From Kiloniellaceae bacterium (GTDB lineage Bacteria > Pseudomonadota > Alphaproteobacteria > Kiloniellales > Kiloniellaceae): a stretch of 9,225 nucleotides of DNA. The DNA is taken from NCBI GenBank assembly GCA_028280915.1, contig JANQKX010000746.1:1-9225 (forward strand), in the 5' to 3' direction. Shown here piece after piece: positions 1 through 5,107 of this stretch. Numbering within the stretch: position 1 is the first letter of the stretch; each line of letters begins with the position of its first letter. Made by a program: the position numbers and the translations under genes. Under the pieces are notes generated by a model. It did no database searches. It was given only the letters and a program-made list of their open reading frames with translations, and was not told where the DNA came from.

Positions 1-681
1 GATTTGTCAGGGGCCGATCTGGCCAACGCGGATCTGCGCAACGCGGATATCTCCCACGCCAAGGTCGTCAACGCGAATTTCGACAACACGGACCTCTCCG
101 GCGCCATCATGGACGGGGTGGATTTTTCAACCGCCAACCTGGGTATGATTTCGGCGGATATGTCCATCGCCGGCCTGCCGCCCGACCTGCGGGAGATTTT
201 CACCAATCACGAAATCTGGGCGGAGTCCAGCGGCAAGAAGGGTAAGCGCGCCGTGCTGGACGGCATGACCCTGGACGGCAACAACCTCAGCAACGTGAAC
301 CTGAGCGGCGCCTCCCTGCGCGGGACCAGTCTGGTGGATTGCCGCCTCTATGAGGCGGACATGGCCATGGCCGACCTGTCCCAGGCGATTTTGACCGGGT
401 GCCATCTGCACGACGCCAACCTGACGGGGGCCCGCCTTACCGGTGCCGACTTGAGGAACGCCCTTTTGATCGGCACCCATCTGGGGCCCATCGAGATCAA
501 GGATGCCGATGGCAATCCCACCGGCAAGCTGTGGCCGGCCAACCTGGCCGGCGCCAAACTGTCCGGCGCCGATCTGGACCGGGCCGATTTGACCAAGGCG
601 AACCTGACCGATGTGGACCTTTCCAATGCCAAGACCGGCGGCGCCATTCTGACCGACACCATTCGATCCAACGTGGCCTGA
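1..681 (+). CDS. Pentapeptide-repeat protein, 3' part (5' end outside window)
   Basis: The reading frame is open from the first base to the TGA at 679-681, so the true start lies upstream; 226 residues are visible. The protein is built almost entirely of A(D/N)LXX-type five-residue units (for example ADLAN-ADLRN-ADISH near the start and ADLDR-ADLTK-ANLTD near the end), which fold as a right-handed quadrilateral beta-helix. Two non-repeat inserts interrupt the coil: roughly residues 47-82, with a PPDLREIF...HEIWAESSGKKGKRA stretch, and roughly 160-178. The first insert, in the style 'HxxWxxSxGxxGxRAxLxG', is one I recognise from alphaproteobacterial pentapeptide proteins. No catalytic motif or membrane segment is visible in this part, so function is unknown; an N-terminal domain could lie outside the window. 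It ends 125 bases before the deaminase gene and shows no link to it. Confidence 0.9.
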   Translation, partial: DLSGADLANADLRNADISHAKVVNANFDNTDLSGAIMDGVDFSTANLGMISADMSIAGLPPDLREIFTNHEIWAESSGKKGKRAVLDGMTLDGNNLSNVNLSGASLRGTSLVDCRLYEADMAMADLSQAILTGCHLHDANLTGARLTGADLRNALLIGTHLGPIEIKDADGNPTGKLWPANLAGAKLSGADLDRADLTKANLTDVDLSNAKTGGAILTDTIRSNVA

Positions 682-806
682 ACGGCCCGTCCCAGGTGCC
701 GGTTCCCGGGCGGACGCCGCTGCCCGTCGCGGATGCCGCGTGGCAAAACCCGCCTTTGTTCGCTATCCTGTTGGGCGTCTCTGCCGTCACCTTGGGATAA
801 GCCGCC

Positions 807-2078
807 ATGTTGGATCTGATCATTCGCAACGCCACCCTGCCGGACGGGCGGCAGGGCGTGGATATCGGCATCGAGGAGGGGCGCATCGCCGTCCTGAAGC
901 CCAAGCTGGAGGCCCAGGCCGGCCGGGAGATCCATGCCGACGGCTATCTGGTTACGCCCCCTCTGGTCGACAGCCATTTCCATATGGACGCCACCTTGAG
1001 CCTGGGCCGCCCGCGCCACAATGAAAGCGGGACGCTGCTGGAAGGCATCCAGATTTGGGCGGAGCAGCAGCCCATGCTGACCGCGGAGGACATCAAAACC
1101 CGGGCCGCGACCCAATGCCGCTGGGCCATCGCGCGGGGCTGCCTGGCGGTGCGCAGCCACGTGGACATCGCCGATCCCGCCCTGACCGCGGTGGAAGCCC
1201 TGCTGGAGCTGCGGGACGAGATGCGTCCCTGGCTGGACCTGCAGCTGGTGGCCTTTCCGCAAAACGGCTATTTCCGGGACCAGGGGGCGGTGGAGAACAT
1301 GAAGCGGGCCCTGGACCTGGGGGTGGAGGTCGTGGGCGGCATTCCCCATTTCGAGCGCACCATGGCCGAGGGCGCCGCCTCGGTGAAGGCCCTCTGCGAG
1401 ATCGCGGCGGCGCGCGGCCTGCTGGTGGATATGCACTGCGACGAGAGCGACGATCCCCTGTCCCGCCACATCGAGAGTCTGACCTTCGAGGCCCAACGCC
1501 TGGGGCTGCAGGGGCGGGTGACGGGCAGCCACCTGACCTCCATGCACGCCATGGACAACTATTATGTCAGCAAGCTGCTGCCGTTGATGCGCGAGGCCGG
1601 CGTGGCGGCCGTCGCCAACCCCTTGATCAACATCACTCTGCAGGGGCGCTACGACAGCTACCCCAAACGCCGGGGCATGACCCGGGTCAAGGAGCTGCTG
1701 AAGACCGGCATCAACGTGGGGCTGGGCCACGACTGTGTCATGGACCCCTGGTACAGCCTGGGCAGCCACGACATGCTGGAGGTGGCCCACATGGCCCTGC
1801 ACGTGGGGCATATGACCGGCCGTGCCGAGATCCGGGAGATTTTTTCCTGTATCACCGCGCGCGGCGCCCGGCTCATGCATCTGCCGGACTATGGTCTGGC
1901 GCCGGGCTGCCACGGAGATCTGGTGGTGTTCCAGGCCCGGGACTGTATCGAGGCCATCCGCCTCAGGGCCACCCGCCTATATGTGGTGCGCCGGGGCAAG
2001 GTGATTGCCACCTCGCCGCCGCAAGTGGCCCAGTTGGATCTGGGAGGCGCCCGCCGGGACGTGGACTTTTTGGCTTAA
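807..2078 (+). CDS. codA: CodA-type cytosine deaminase, candidate 5-methylcytosine deaminase
   Basis: A 423-residue amidohydrolase matching E. coli CodA (427 aa) along its length with a constant offset of four residues. All metal and catalytic positions are present: H57/H59 (HFH; E. coli H61/H63), Q152 in VAFPQNG (Q156), H210 and E213 in DMHCDE (H214/E217), H242 in GSHLTSMH (H246) and D309 in GHD (D313). The family hydrolyses cytosine to uracil and ammonia in the cytoplasm. The notable difference is C310 where E. coli has D314 (GHDCVMDPWY versus GHDDVFDPWY). Loss of that Asp has been linked experimentally to acceptance of 5-methylcytosine and 5-fluorocytosine, so the substrate may be 5-methylcytosine. 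The ATG at 807 lies at the family's expected N-terminus (LDLIIRNATLP); its upstream Shine-Dalgarno is weak. It converges on the RutR-like regulator, stop codons 18 bases apart. No cytosine permease gene is adjacent in this window. Confidence 0.92.
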   Translation: MLDLIIRNATLPDGRQGVDIGIEEGRIAVLKPKLEAQAGREIHADGYLVTPPLVDSHFHMDATLSLGRPRHNESGTLLEGIQIWAEQQPMLTAEDIKTRAATQCRWAIARGCLAVRSHVDIADPALTAVEALLELRDEMRPWLDLQLVAFPQNGYFRDQGAVENMKRALDLGVEVVGGIPHFERTMAEGAASVKALCEIAAARGLLVDMHCDESDDPLSRHIESLTFEAQRLGLQGRVTGSHLTSMHAMDNYYVSKLLPLMREAGVAAVANPLINITLQGRYDSYPKRRGMTRVKELLKTGINVGLGHDCVMDPWYSLGSHDMLEVAHMALHVGHMTGRAEIREIFSCITARGARLMHLPDYGLAPGCHGDLVVFQARDCIEAIRLRATRLYVVRRGKVIATSPPQVAQLDLGGARRDVDFLA

Positions 2079-2096
2079 AACCGGCCGGAAACCACC

Positions 2097-2741
2097 CTAA
2101 GAGTTTTTTTTTGGCAGGATGCCGCTGAAGAGAACCATACAGATGGCCTCTTCGGCGCGGCGAAAGTCCTCGTCGGACAGAGTTTCCTTGTCCAGGACTG
2201 CGGTGAGCTGGGGGGCGAAATCCGCGTAGTGCTGGGTCGAGGCCCAGATCAGGAAGATCAAATGGTAGGGATCCACCGGTGCCAGTTTGCCCGCGTCGCA
2301 CCAGGTTTGGATCACATCACACTTTCTCTGCACCACCGCGCGCAGGTCGCCCATCAGATAGTCGCGTAACAGGGGCGCACCTTGTAGAATTTCATTGGCC
2401 AGGACCCGCGAGGCATGGGGATTGTCCTGCGATGCCCGCAACTTTAACCCAACATAGCGCCGTAGCTCGACTTCGGGATCGGCTTGGGGGTTCAGGTCTT
2501 GAAAGGAAGCCGTCCACAAATCGACGGTGCGTCTCAGGACCGCCAGATAAAGATCTTTTTTCCGTTTAAAATAGTAGTGCAGGTTTGGTTTAGACATGCC
2601 GGCCCGCGCCGAAATCTGATCCACGGTTGCGCCGCGGAACCCGAATTCGGCGAAAACCTCCTCTGCTGCATCCAGCAAGCGCTCCTCGTTGATGGCTTGA
2701 ATGCGGGATTTTCCGTCTCGATTTTTGCCACGATCTGACAT
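2097..2741 (-). CDS. rutR: TetR-family regulator, RutR-like
   Basis: A 214-residue one-domain-plus-ligand-pocket repressor. The TetR helix-turn-helix is at about residues 20-66 (VDQISARAGMSKPNLHYYF). The C-terminal half resembles E. coli RutR closely: KLAPVDPYHLIFLIWASTQ followed by HYADFAPQ at about 152-177, and APLLRDYLMGDL at about 122-133. RutR binds uracil or thymine and controls pyrimidine degradation and synthesis genes. The position next to a cytosine-deaminase homologue and divergent from an N-carbamoyl-amino-acid amidohydrolase supports a role in pyrimidine catabolism. The ATG complementary to 2739-2741 is preceded by an AGGA (complement of 2755-2758), slightly far away. I found no clear RutR-type TTGACCA-N2-TGGTCAA box in either flank, so its target in this locus is not shown. 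The Lys-Lys-Asn codons at its 3' end contain a run of nine T on the + strand. The symbol is by homology; a PydR-like regulator of the same subfamily is the alternative. Confidence 0.88.
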   Translation of the reverse strand: MSDRGKNRDGKSRIQAINEERLLDAAEEVFAEFGFRGATVDQISARAGMSKPNLHYYFKRKKDLYLAVLRRTVDLWTASFQDLNPQADPEVELRRYVGLKLRASQDNPHASRVLANEILQGAPLLRDYLMGDLRAVVQRKCDVIQTWCDAGKLAPVDPYHLIFLIWASTQHYADFAPQLTAVLDKETLSDEDFRRAEEAICMVLFSGILPKKNS

Positions 2742-3306
2742 CGGCAGCCGTTGTCCTATTTTTTCAATTTGGTGGTGATGAAGTGAAAGCTTGAGCGGCC
2801 TATTTCGTTTAGTCAGTTTCTATAGTAAACTCTGCATTGTATAGTCGCACTGATCAGGTGTCCATAACCCAGTTGATTCGATAGCTGGTTAAATCCCACG
2901 GCGACATCTGCATGAAGCGTCTTGAAGTTAGCAAGCCTGCCCCCTTGAGACGGGATGTCTCATGGCAATCTCGCTGAAATCTCAGCCCATGAGATGAGGC
3001 GCGCAGGCCAACTTCTGATCACAAGACCACAGTTGATGCAAAATAGGATTCGTGTCTAGATCGAATCTGAGCTTTGACCCCTGCCTGCTCGTTTATGGTA
3101 CCAACTTCTGGTTTGTCTTGTCCGGGTTTTGGCCGGGACGTAAGAGGGCATTGGGGCAGGGCGTTGGTCAGCGGGGGGAAGAGGGACAAGATAGTTGTCT
3201 CCCCCTTGGCATTGGGTAACATAGTGGGATGGATAAAGTAACGGGGCCGGCAGCATTGCCGGTGATCGCGGCCGTCCCATTCGGGCCGGATTTTCAGGAT
3301 AGGAAC
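2742..3306. other. Divergent non-coding spacer between regulator and amidohydrolase
   Basis: About 565 bases without a convincing gene and with visibly lower GC than the flanking genes in its first half. Frames found here lack ribosome sites and family features. The segment should carry promoters for both divergent genes. Weak candidates: TTGTCT (3195-3200), 16 bases, TAACAT (3217-3222) for the amidohydrolase. A TATAGT box occurs twice as a direct repeat (2821-2826 and 2840-2845) without a good partner -35. A TGGTACCA palindrome lies at 3096-3103. Overlapping inverted repeats at 2946-2994 are listed separately. None of these can be assigned a function from sequence alone. Confidence 0.6.
2946..2994 (+). 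repeat. Overlapping, mutually exclusive inverted repeats
   Basis: TGAGAC (2946-2951) is complementary to GTCTCA (2957-2962) across a five-base loop. The overlapping octamer TCTCATGG (2958-2965) is also perfectly complementary to CCATGAGA (2987-2994) across 21 bases. A small CTGA/TCAG stem (2974-2985) sits inside that second loop. The first and second stems share 2958-2962, so they cannot form together, which is the geometry of a switching leader. It lies about 310 bases upstream of the amidohydrolase start. Whether it is transcribed is unknown, and short stems like these can arise by chance. Confidence 0.4.
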
Positions 3307-4554
3307 ATGTCGGACAGCAAGAATCTCTCAATCGACGGGCAGCGCCTGTGGGACAGTTTGATGGAAATGGCCAAGATCGGCGCCACGGAAAAGGGCGGCT
3401 GCTGCCGCTTGGCCCTGACCGATCTGGATAAAGAGGGCCGGGACCTCTTCGTGCGCTGGTGCGAGGCGGCGGGTTGCACCGTGCGCGTGGATAAGATGGG
3501 CAATATCTTTGCCCGCCGGGCCGGGCGGGACGATAGCCTGGCGCCCGTGGTGACTGGCAGCCATTTGGACACCCAGCCCACCGGCGGCCGTTTTGACGGC
3601 GTTTACGGCGTTCTCGCCGGGCTCGAGGTGGTGCGCAGCCTCAACGATCTGGGCTATGAAACCGAACGGCCCATCGAGGTGGTGGTCTGGACCAACGAGG
3701 AAGGCTCCCGATTCGCGCCGGCCATGGTGGCCTCGGGGGTGTTCAGCGGCGCCTTCGACTTGGACTTCGGCCTGTCCCGCTCGGACGAGGAGGGCCGCAC
3801 CATCGGCGAAGAGCTGTCGCGCATCGGCTATGCCGGCGATCTTGAGGTGGGGGGGCGTGACCTTCATGCCTATTTTGAAGCCCATATCGAACAAGGGCCC
3901 ATTCTGGAAAACGAGGAAAAGCCCATCGGCGTGGTCACCGACGCCCAAGGGGTGCGGTGGTACGAGCTTACCCTGAAGGGGGTGGAATCCCATGCGGGCC
4001 CCACGCCCATGCCCTTACGCAAGGATGCCCTTTTGGGCGCCGCGCGGGTGGTGTCGCTGGTCAACAAAATCGCCTTGGATTTCGCGCCCAAGGCCTGCGG
4101 GACCTGTGGCATGCTCAACGTCTTTCCCAATTCCCGTAATGTGATCCCGGGGCAGGTTTTCCTGACCATCGACCTGCGCCATCCCGACCTGGCCACCCAG
4201 GACCAGATGGAGCAGCGACTCCATGAGGGGATTGCCGAAATCGCCGAAGAAATCGGGCTTGAGCGGGAACTGGAGCGCATTTTCTGCTATGCCCCGGTTC
4301 ATTTCGACGAGAGCTGCGTCAAGGCGGTGCGCGCCGCGGTGGACGATTGCGGCTATCCCGTGCGGGACATGGTATCGGGCGCCGGCCACGATGCCTGCTA
4401 CGTGGCGCGGGTGGCGCCCACCTCCATGATCTTCATCCCCTGCATCGGCGGCATCAGCCACAACGAGATCGAGGATGCCAAGCCCGAGTGGGTGACCGCC
4501 GGCGGGCAGGTCTTGTTGCGCGCCATGCTCGACAAGGCGGGTCACCTGGCCTAA
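3307..4554 (+). CDS. M20-family Zn-dependent N-carbamoyl-amino-acid amidohydrolase (beta-ureidopropionase/HyuC type)
   Basis: A 415-residue di-metal hydrolase of the allantoate amidohydrolase / N-carbamoyl-L-amino-acid hydrolase / beta-ureidopropionase group (usual length about 410-420). Metal ligands and catalytic residues visible: H86 in GSHLDTQPTGG, D97 in GRFDG, E131/E132 in TNEEGSRF, H193 in EAHIEQGP and H385 in GGISHNE. The dimerisation 'lid' domain holds the SRNVIPG and HAGPTPM motifs, and GAGHDA precedes the last ligand. The HLDTQPTGGRFDG form is typical of carbamoyl-amino-acid/beta-ureidopropionate enzymes rather than allantoate enzymes. The reaction would release CO2 and ammonia from N-carbamoyl-beta-alanine or N-carbamoyl-beta-aminoisobutyrate, the last step of reductive pyrimidine breakdown. 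The frame is open upstream to an ATG at 3229, but I chose 3307: AGGAT (3296-3300) sits at good spacing, the length fits the family, and the extra 26 residues look unlike the family. Exact substrate is inferred from family and neighbours. Confidence 0.9.
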   Translation: MSDSKNLSIDGQRLWDSLMEMAKIGATEKGGCCRLALTDLDKEGRDLFVRWCEAAGCTVRVDKMGNIFARRAGRDDSLAPVVTGSHLDTQPTGGRFDGVYGVLAGLEVVRSLNDLGYETERPIEVVVWTNEEGSRFAPAMVASGVFSGAFDLDFGLSRSDEEGRTIGEELSRIGYAGDLEVGGRDLHAYFEAHIEQGPILENEEKPIGVVTDAQGVRWYELTLKGVESHAGPTPMPLRKDALLGAARVVSLVNKIALDFAPKACGTCGMLNVFPNSRNVIPGQVFLTIDLRHPDLATQDQMEQRLHEGIAEIAEEIGLERELERIFCYAPVHFDESCVKAVRAAVDDCGYPVRDMVSGAGHDACYVARVAPTSMIFIPCIGGISHNEIEDAKPEWVTAGGQVLLRAMLDKAGHLA

Positions 4555-4565
4555 AGGCCGGCCAA

Positions 4566-4579
4566 GGGCGCAGGCGCCC
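4566..4579 (+). terminator. GC-rich hairpin just after the amidohydrolase stop
   Basis: GGGCG (4566-4570) and CGCCC (4575-4579) form a perfect five-pair stem with a CAGG loop, starting 11 bases after the stop codon. There is no T-tract, so it may be a pause, a 3'-end stabilising stem or chance in GC-rich DNA rather than an intrinsic terminator. Confidence 0.25.
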
Positions 4580-4643
4580 GCGCATTCAGCTTGTGTATCC
4601 GTAGCTCGATCCCGCGATCCCGTCAGACCGGCATGGGCTGGTA

Positions 4644-4663
4644 AAAAGGCGGGGTGGCCTTTT
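4644..4663 (+). terminator. Candidate Rho-independent terminator
   Basis: AAAAGGC (4644-4650) pairs perfectly with GCCTTTT (4657-4663) across the six-base loop GGGGTG. The A-tract on one side and T-tract on the other is the form of a bidirectional intrinsic terminator. It lies about 90 bases after the amidohydrolase stop, before the control region of the next operon. The stem has only three G-C pairs and the T-tract is four long, so efficiency is doubtful. Confidence 0.4.
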
Positions 4664-4700
4664 GGTCAAGTTACGGAAGCGGCCGATGTGAAGGCTGTTT

Positions 4701-4728
4701 TTTGAACCAATCAGATATTGGTATCAAA
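4701..4728. promoter_or_regulatory. Operator-like palindrome, copy 1 (ACCAAT-N5-ATTGGT)
   Basis: ACCAAT (4706-4711) and ATTGGT (4717-4722) flank the five bases CAGAT, and the symmetry continues outward as TTTGA (4701-4705) and TCAAA (4724-4728) with one extra base on the right. The core and spacing are the same as at 5067-5083, about 360 bases downstream. Two sites of this form in one spacer suggest a dimeric regulator. The order of half-sites (ACCA first, TGGT second) is compatible with a TetR- or GntR-type dimer, but the protein is not identified. Confidence 0.55.
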
Positions 4729-4789
4729 TCCAGGTCATTGGCAGTGCGAGGCAAGAAGCGCGGCATGGCGTGAGGTCTGTTTTCCGATC

Positions 4790-4807
4790 ACCCGGGCCAT
4801 CCCGGGT
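4790..4807. repeat. GC-rich perfect inverted repeat
   Basis: ACCCGGG (4790-4796) and CCCGGGT (4801-4807) form a seven-pair stem with a CCAT loop. GGGCC/GGCCT words continue to about 4837. No T-tract follows, so it does not look like an intrinsic terminator. It may be a structured leader segment or a protein site. Confidence 0.45.
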
Positions 4808-4867
4808 CGGGCCTGGGCCTTGGATCGGATCGGGCCAATGGTGGCTCGAAAATCCTATTCTCATCCA

Positions 4868-4882
4868 ATTCCCAATGGGAAT
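4868..4882. repeat. Perfect short palindrome ATTCCCA-A-TGGGAAT
   Basis: Seven-base arms around one central base in the control region upstream of the cupin gene. It resembles a small dimeric-regulator site but differs from the ACCAAT/ATTGGT pair; no second copy was seen in the window. Confidence 0.3.
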
Positions 4883-4960
4883 CCCTTGGAAACCTGGCCT
4901 GGCCGGGCGCTTTTGCCAGCCTGGGTAGGGCGCTACTTTACGGGCCACAGATTGTCGCGT

Positions 4961-4979
4961 ACCAAATCGAAAAATTGGT
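4961..4979. promoter_or_regulatory. Degenerate ACCAA/TTGGT pair
   Basis: ACCAA (4961-4965) and TTGGT (4975-4979) are separated by nine bases instead of the seven found between the same words in the two better copies (4709-4719 and 5067-5083 neighbourhoods). It may be a weak third site for the same regulator or coincidence. Confidence 0.25.
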
Positions 4980-5005
4980 TCGTATTAATGACCACCAGGT
5001 GTGCT

Positions 5006-5035
5006 TTGACAAGGGTGAGGGGGCATGCTTAATAT
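5006..5035 (+). promoter_or_regulatory. Sigma70-like promoter P1 (distal)
   Basis: A perfect -35 box TTGACA (5006-5011) is followed after 18 bases by TAATAT (5030-5035, four of six matches to TATAAT). Transcription would begin near 5042 and run through the palindrome at 5064-5086, so a protein bound there could act as a roadblock. Confidence 0.45.
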
Positions 5036-5051
5036 GCTTGGAAAGATCCAA

Positions 5052-5079
5052 TTGGGACGCTTATGTACCAATTTATAAT
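5052..5079 (+). promoter_or_regulatory. Sigma70-like promoter P2 (proximal, overlapped by palindrome)
   Basis: TTGGGA (5052-5057, four of six to TTGACA), 16 bases, then a perfect TATAAT (5074-5079). The start point would be near 5086, giving a leader of about 20 bases before the ATG at 5108. The -10 box lies in the middle of the 23-base palindrome, which is the classical placement for steric repression. Confidence 0.5.
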
Positions 5080-5086
5080 TGGTACA
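5064..5086. promoter_or_regulatory. Operator-like palindrome, copy 2, over the -10 box
   Basis: A perfect 10-3-10 inverted repeat: TGTACCAATT (5064-5073), TAT, AATTGGTACA (5077-5086). Its core is ACCAAT-N5-ATTGGT (5067-5083), the same as the copy at 4706-4722. It covers the TATAAT of P2 and ends eight bases before the ribosome site of the cupin gene. The likely role is repression of the operon, with the upstream copy possibly allowing DNA looping. The RutR-like protein is one candidate binder, though E. coli RutR sites have a different spacing. Confidence 0.65.
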
Positions 5087-5093
5087 ATTTGCC

Positions 5094-5100
5094 GGGGAGG
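5094..5100 (+). promoter_or_regulatory. Strong ribosome-binding site that decides the cupin start
   Basis: GGGGAGG lies seven bases before the ATG at 5108. An in-frame ATG at 5063 sits inside the palindrome with no ribosome site, so 5108 is the preferred start. Confidence 0.7.
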
Positions 5101-5107
5101 CCAAAGC

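Larger units (their letters stand above)
4555..5107. other. Regulatory spacer upstream of the ring-cleavage operon
   Basis: About 550 bases with no convincing gene; a 104-residue frame at 4718-5032 has no recognisable domain and overlaps the palindromes. Reading left to right it holds two hairpins after the amidohydrolase stop (4566-4579 and 4644-4663), a palindromic operator-like site (4701-4728), a GC-rich hairpin (4790-4807), an ATTCCCA/TGGGAAT palindrome (4868-4882), a looser ACCAA/TTGGT pair (4961-4979), two sigma70-like promoters (5006-5035 and 5052-5079) and a second operator-like palindrome (5064-5086). The density of dyad symmetry points to a control region for the downstream operon. 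Confidence 0.65.

Noticed and set aside
1..681. Pentapeptide protein as a gyrase-protecting Qnr-type resistance factor
   Set aside because: The coil is interrupted by two non-repeat inserts and the N-terminus is missing; repeat composition alone does not support that role.
682..806. Promoter or terminator between the pentapeptide gene and the deaminase
   Set aside because: A GCCCG/CGGGC pair with a long loop and a TATCCT word are present, but neither forms a convincing terminator or a promoter with correct spacing.
348..1913. Long open frame on the minus strand (over 500 codons) opposite the pentapeptide and deaminase genes
   Set aside because: It is antisense to two well-supported genes, its protein is rich in H, Q, G and R without any domain, and long antisense frames are expected with this codon bias.
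2079..2112. CCGGCCGG followed by a run of nine T as a terminator for the deaminase gene
   Set aside because: The self-complementary octamer has no loop and lies 15 bases from the T-run, so it is not a proper intrinsic terminator; the T-run encodes the Lys-Lys-Asn end of the regulator on the other strand.
1055..2128. Long + strand frame overlapping the deaminase gene in another frame
   Set aside because: The translation is low-complexity G/A/R/P-rich, and the overlapping deaminase frame has every family motif.
2742..2860. RutR-type operator (TTGACCA-N2-TGGTCAA) upstream of the regulator
   Set aside because: Only isolated half-words such as TTTGGT were found; no symmetric match, so autoregulation is not supported by sequence.
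3229..3306. N-terminal extension of the amidohydrolase from an upstream ATG
   Set aside because: No ribosome site at 3229, the extra residues do not resemble the family, and the ATG at 3307 has an AGGAT at good distance.
4718..5032. A 104-residue + strand frame in the spacer before the cupin gene
   Set aside because: No ribosome site, no recognisable domain, and it runs over the operator copy and promoter P1; more likely chance.
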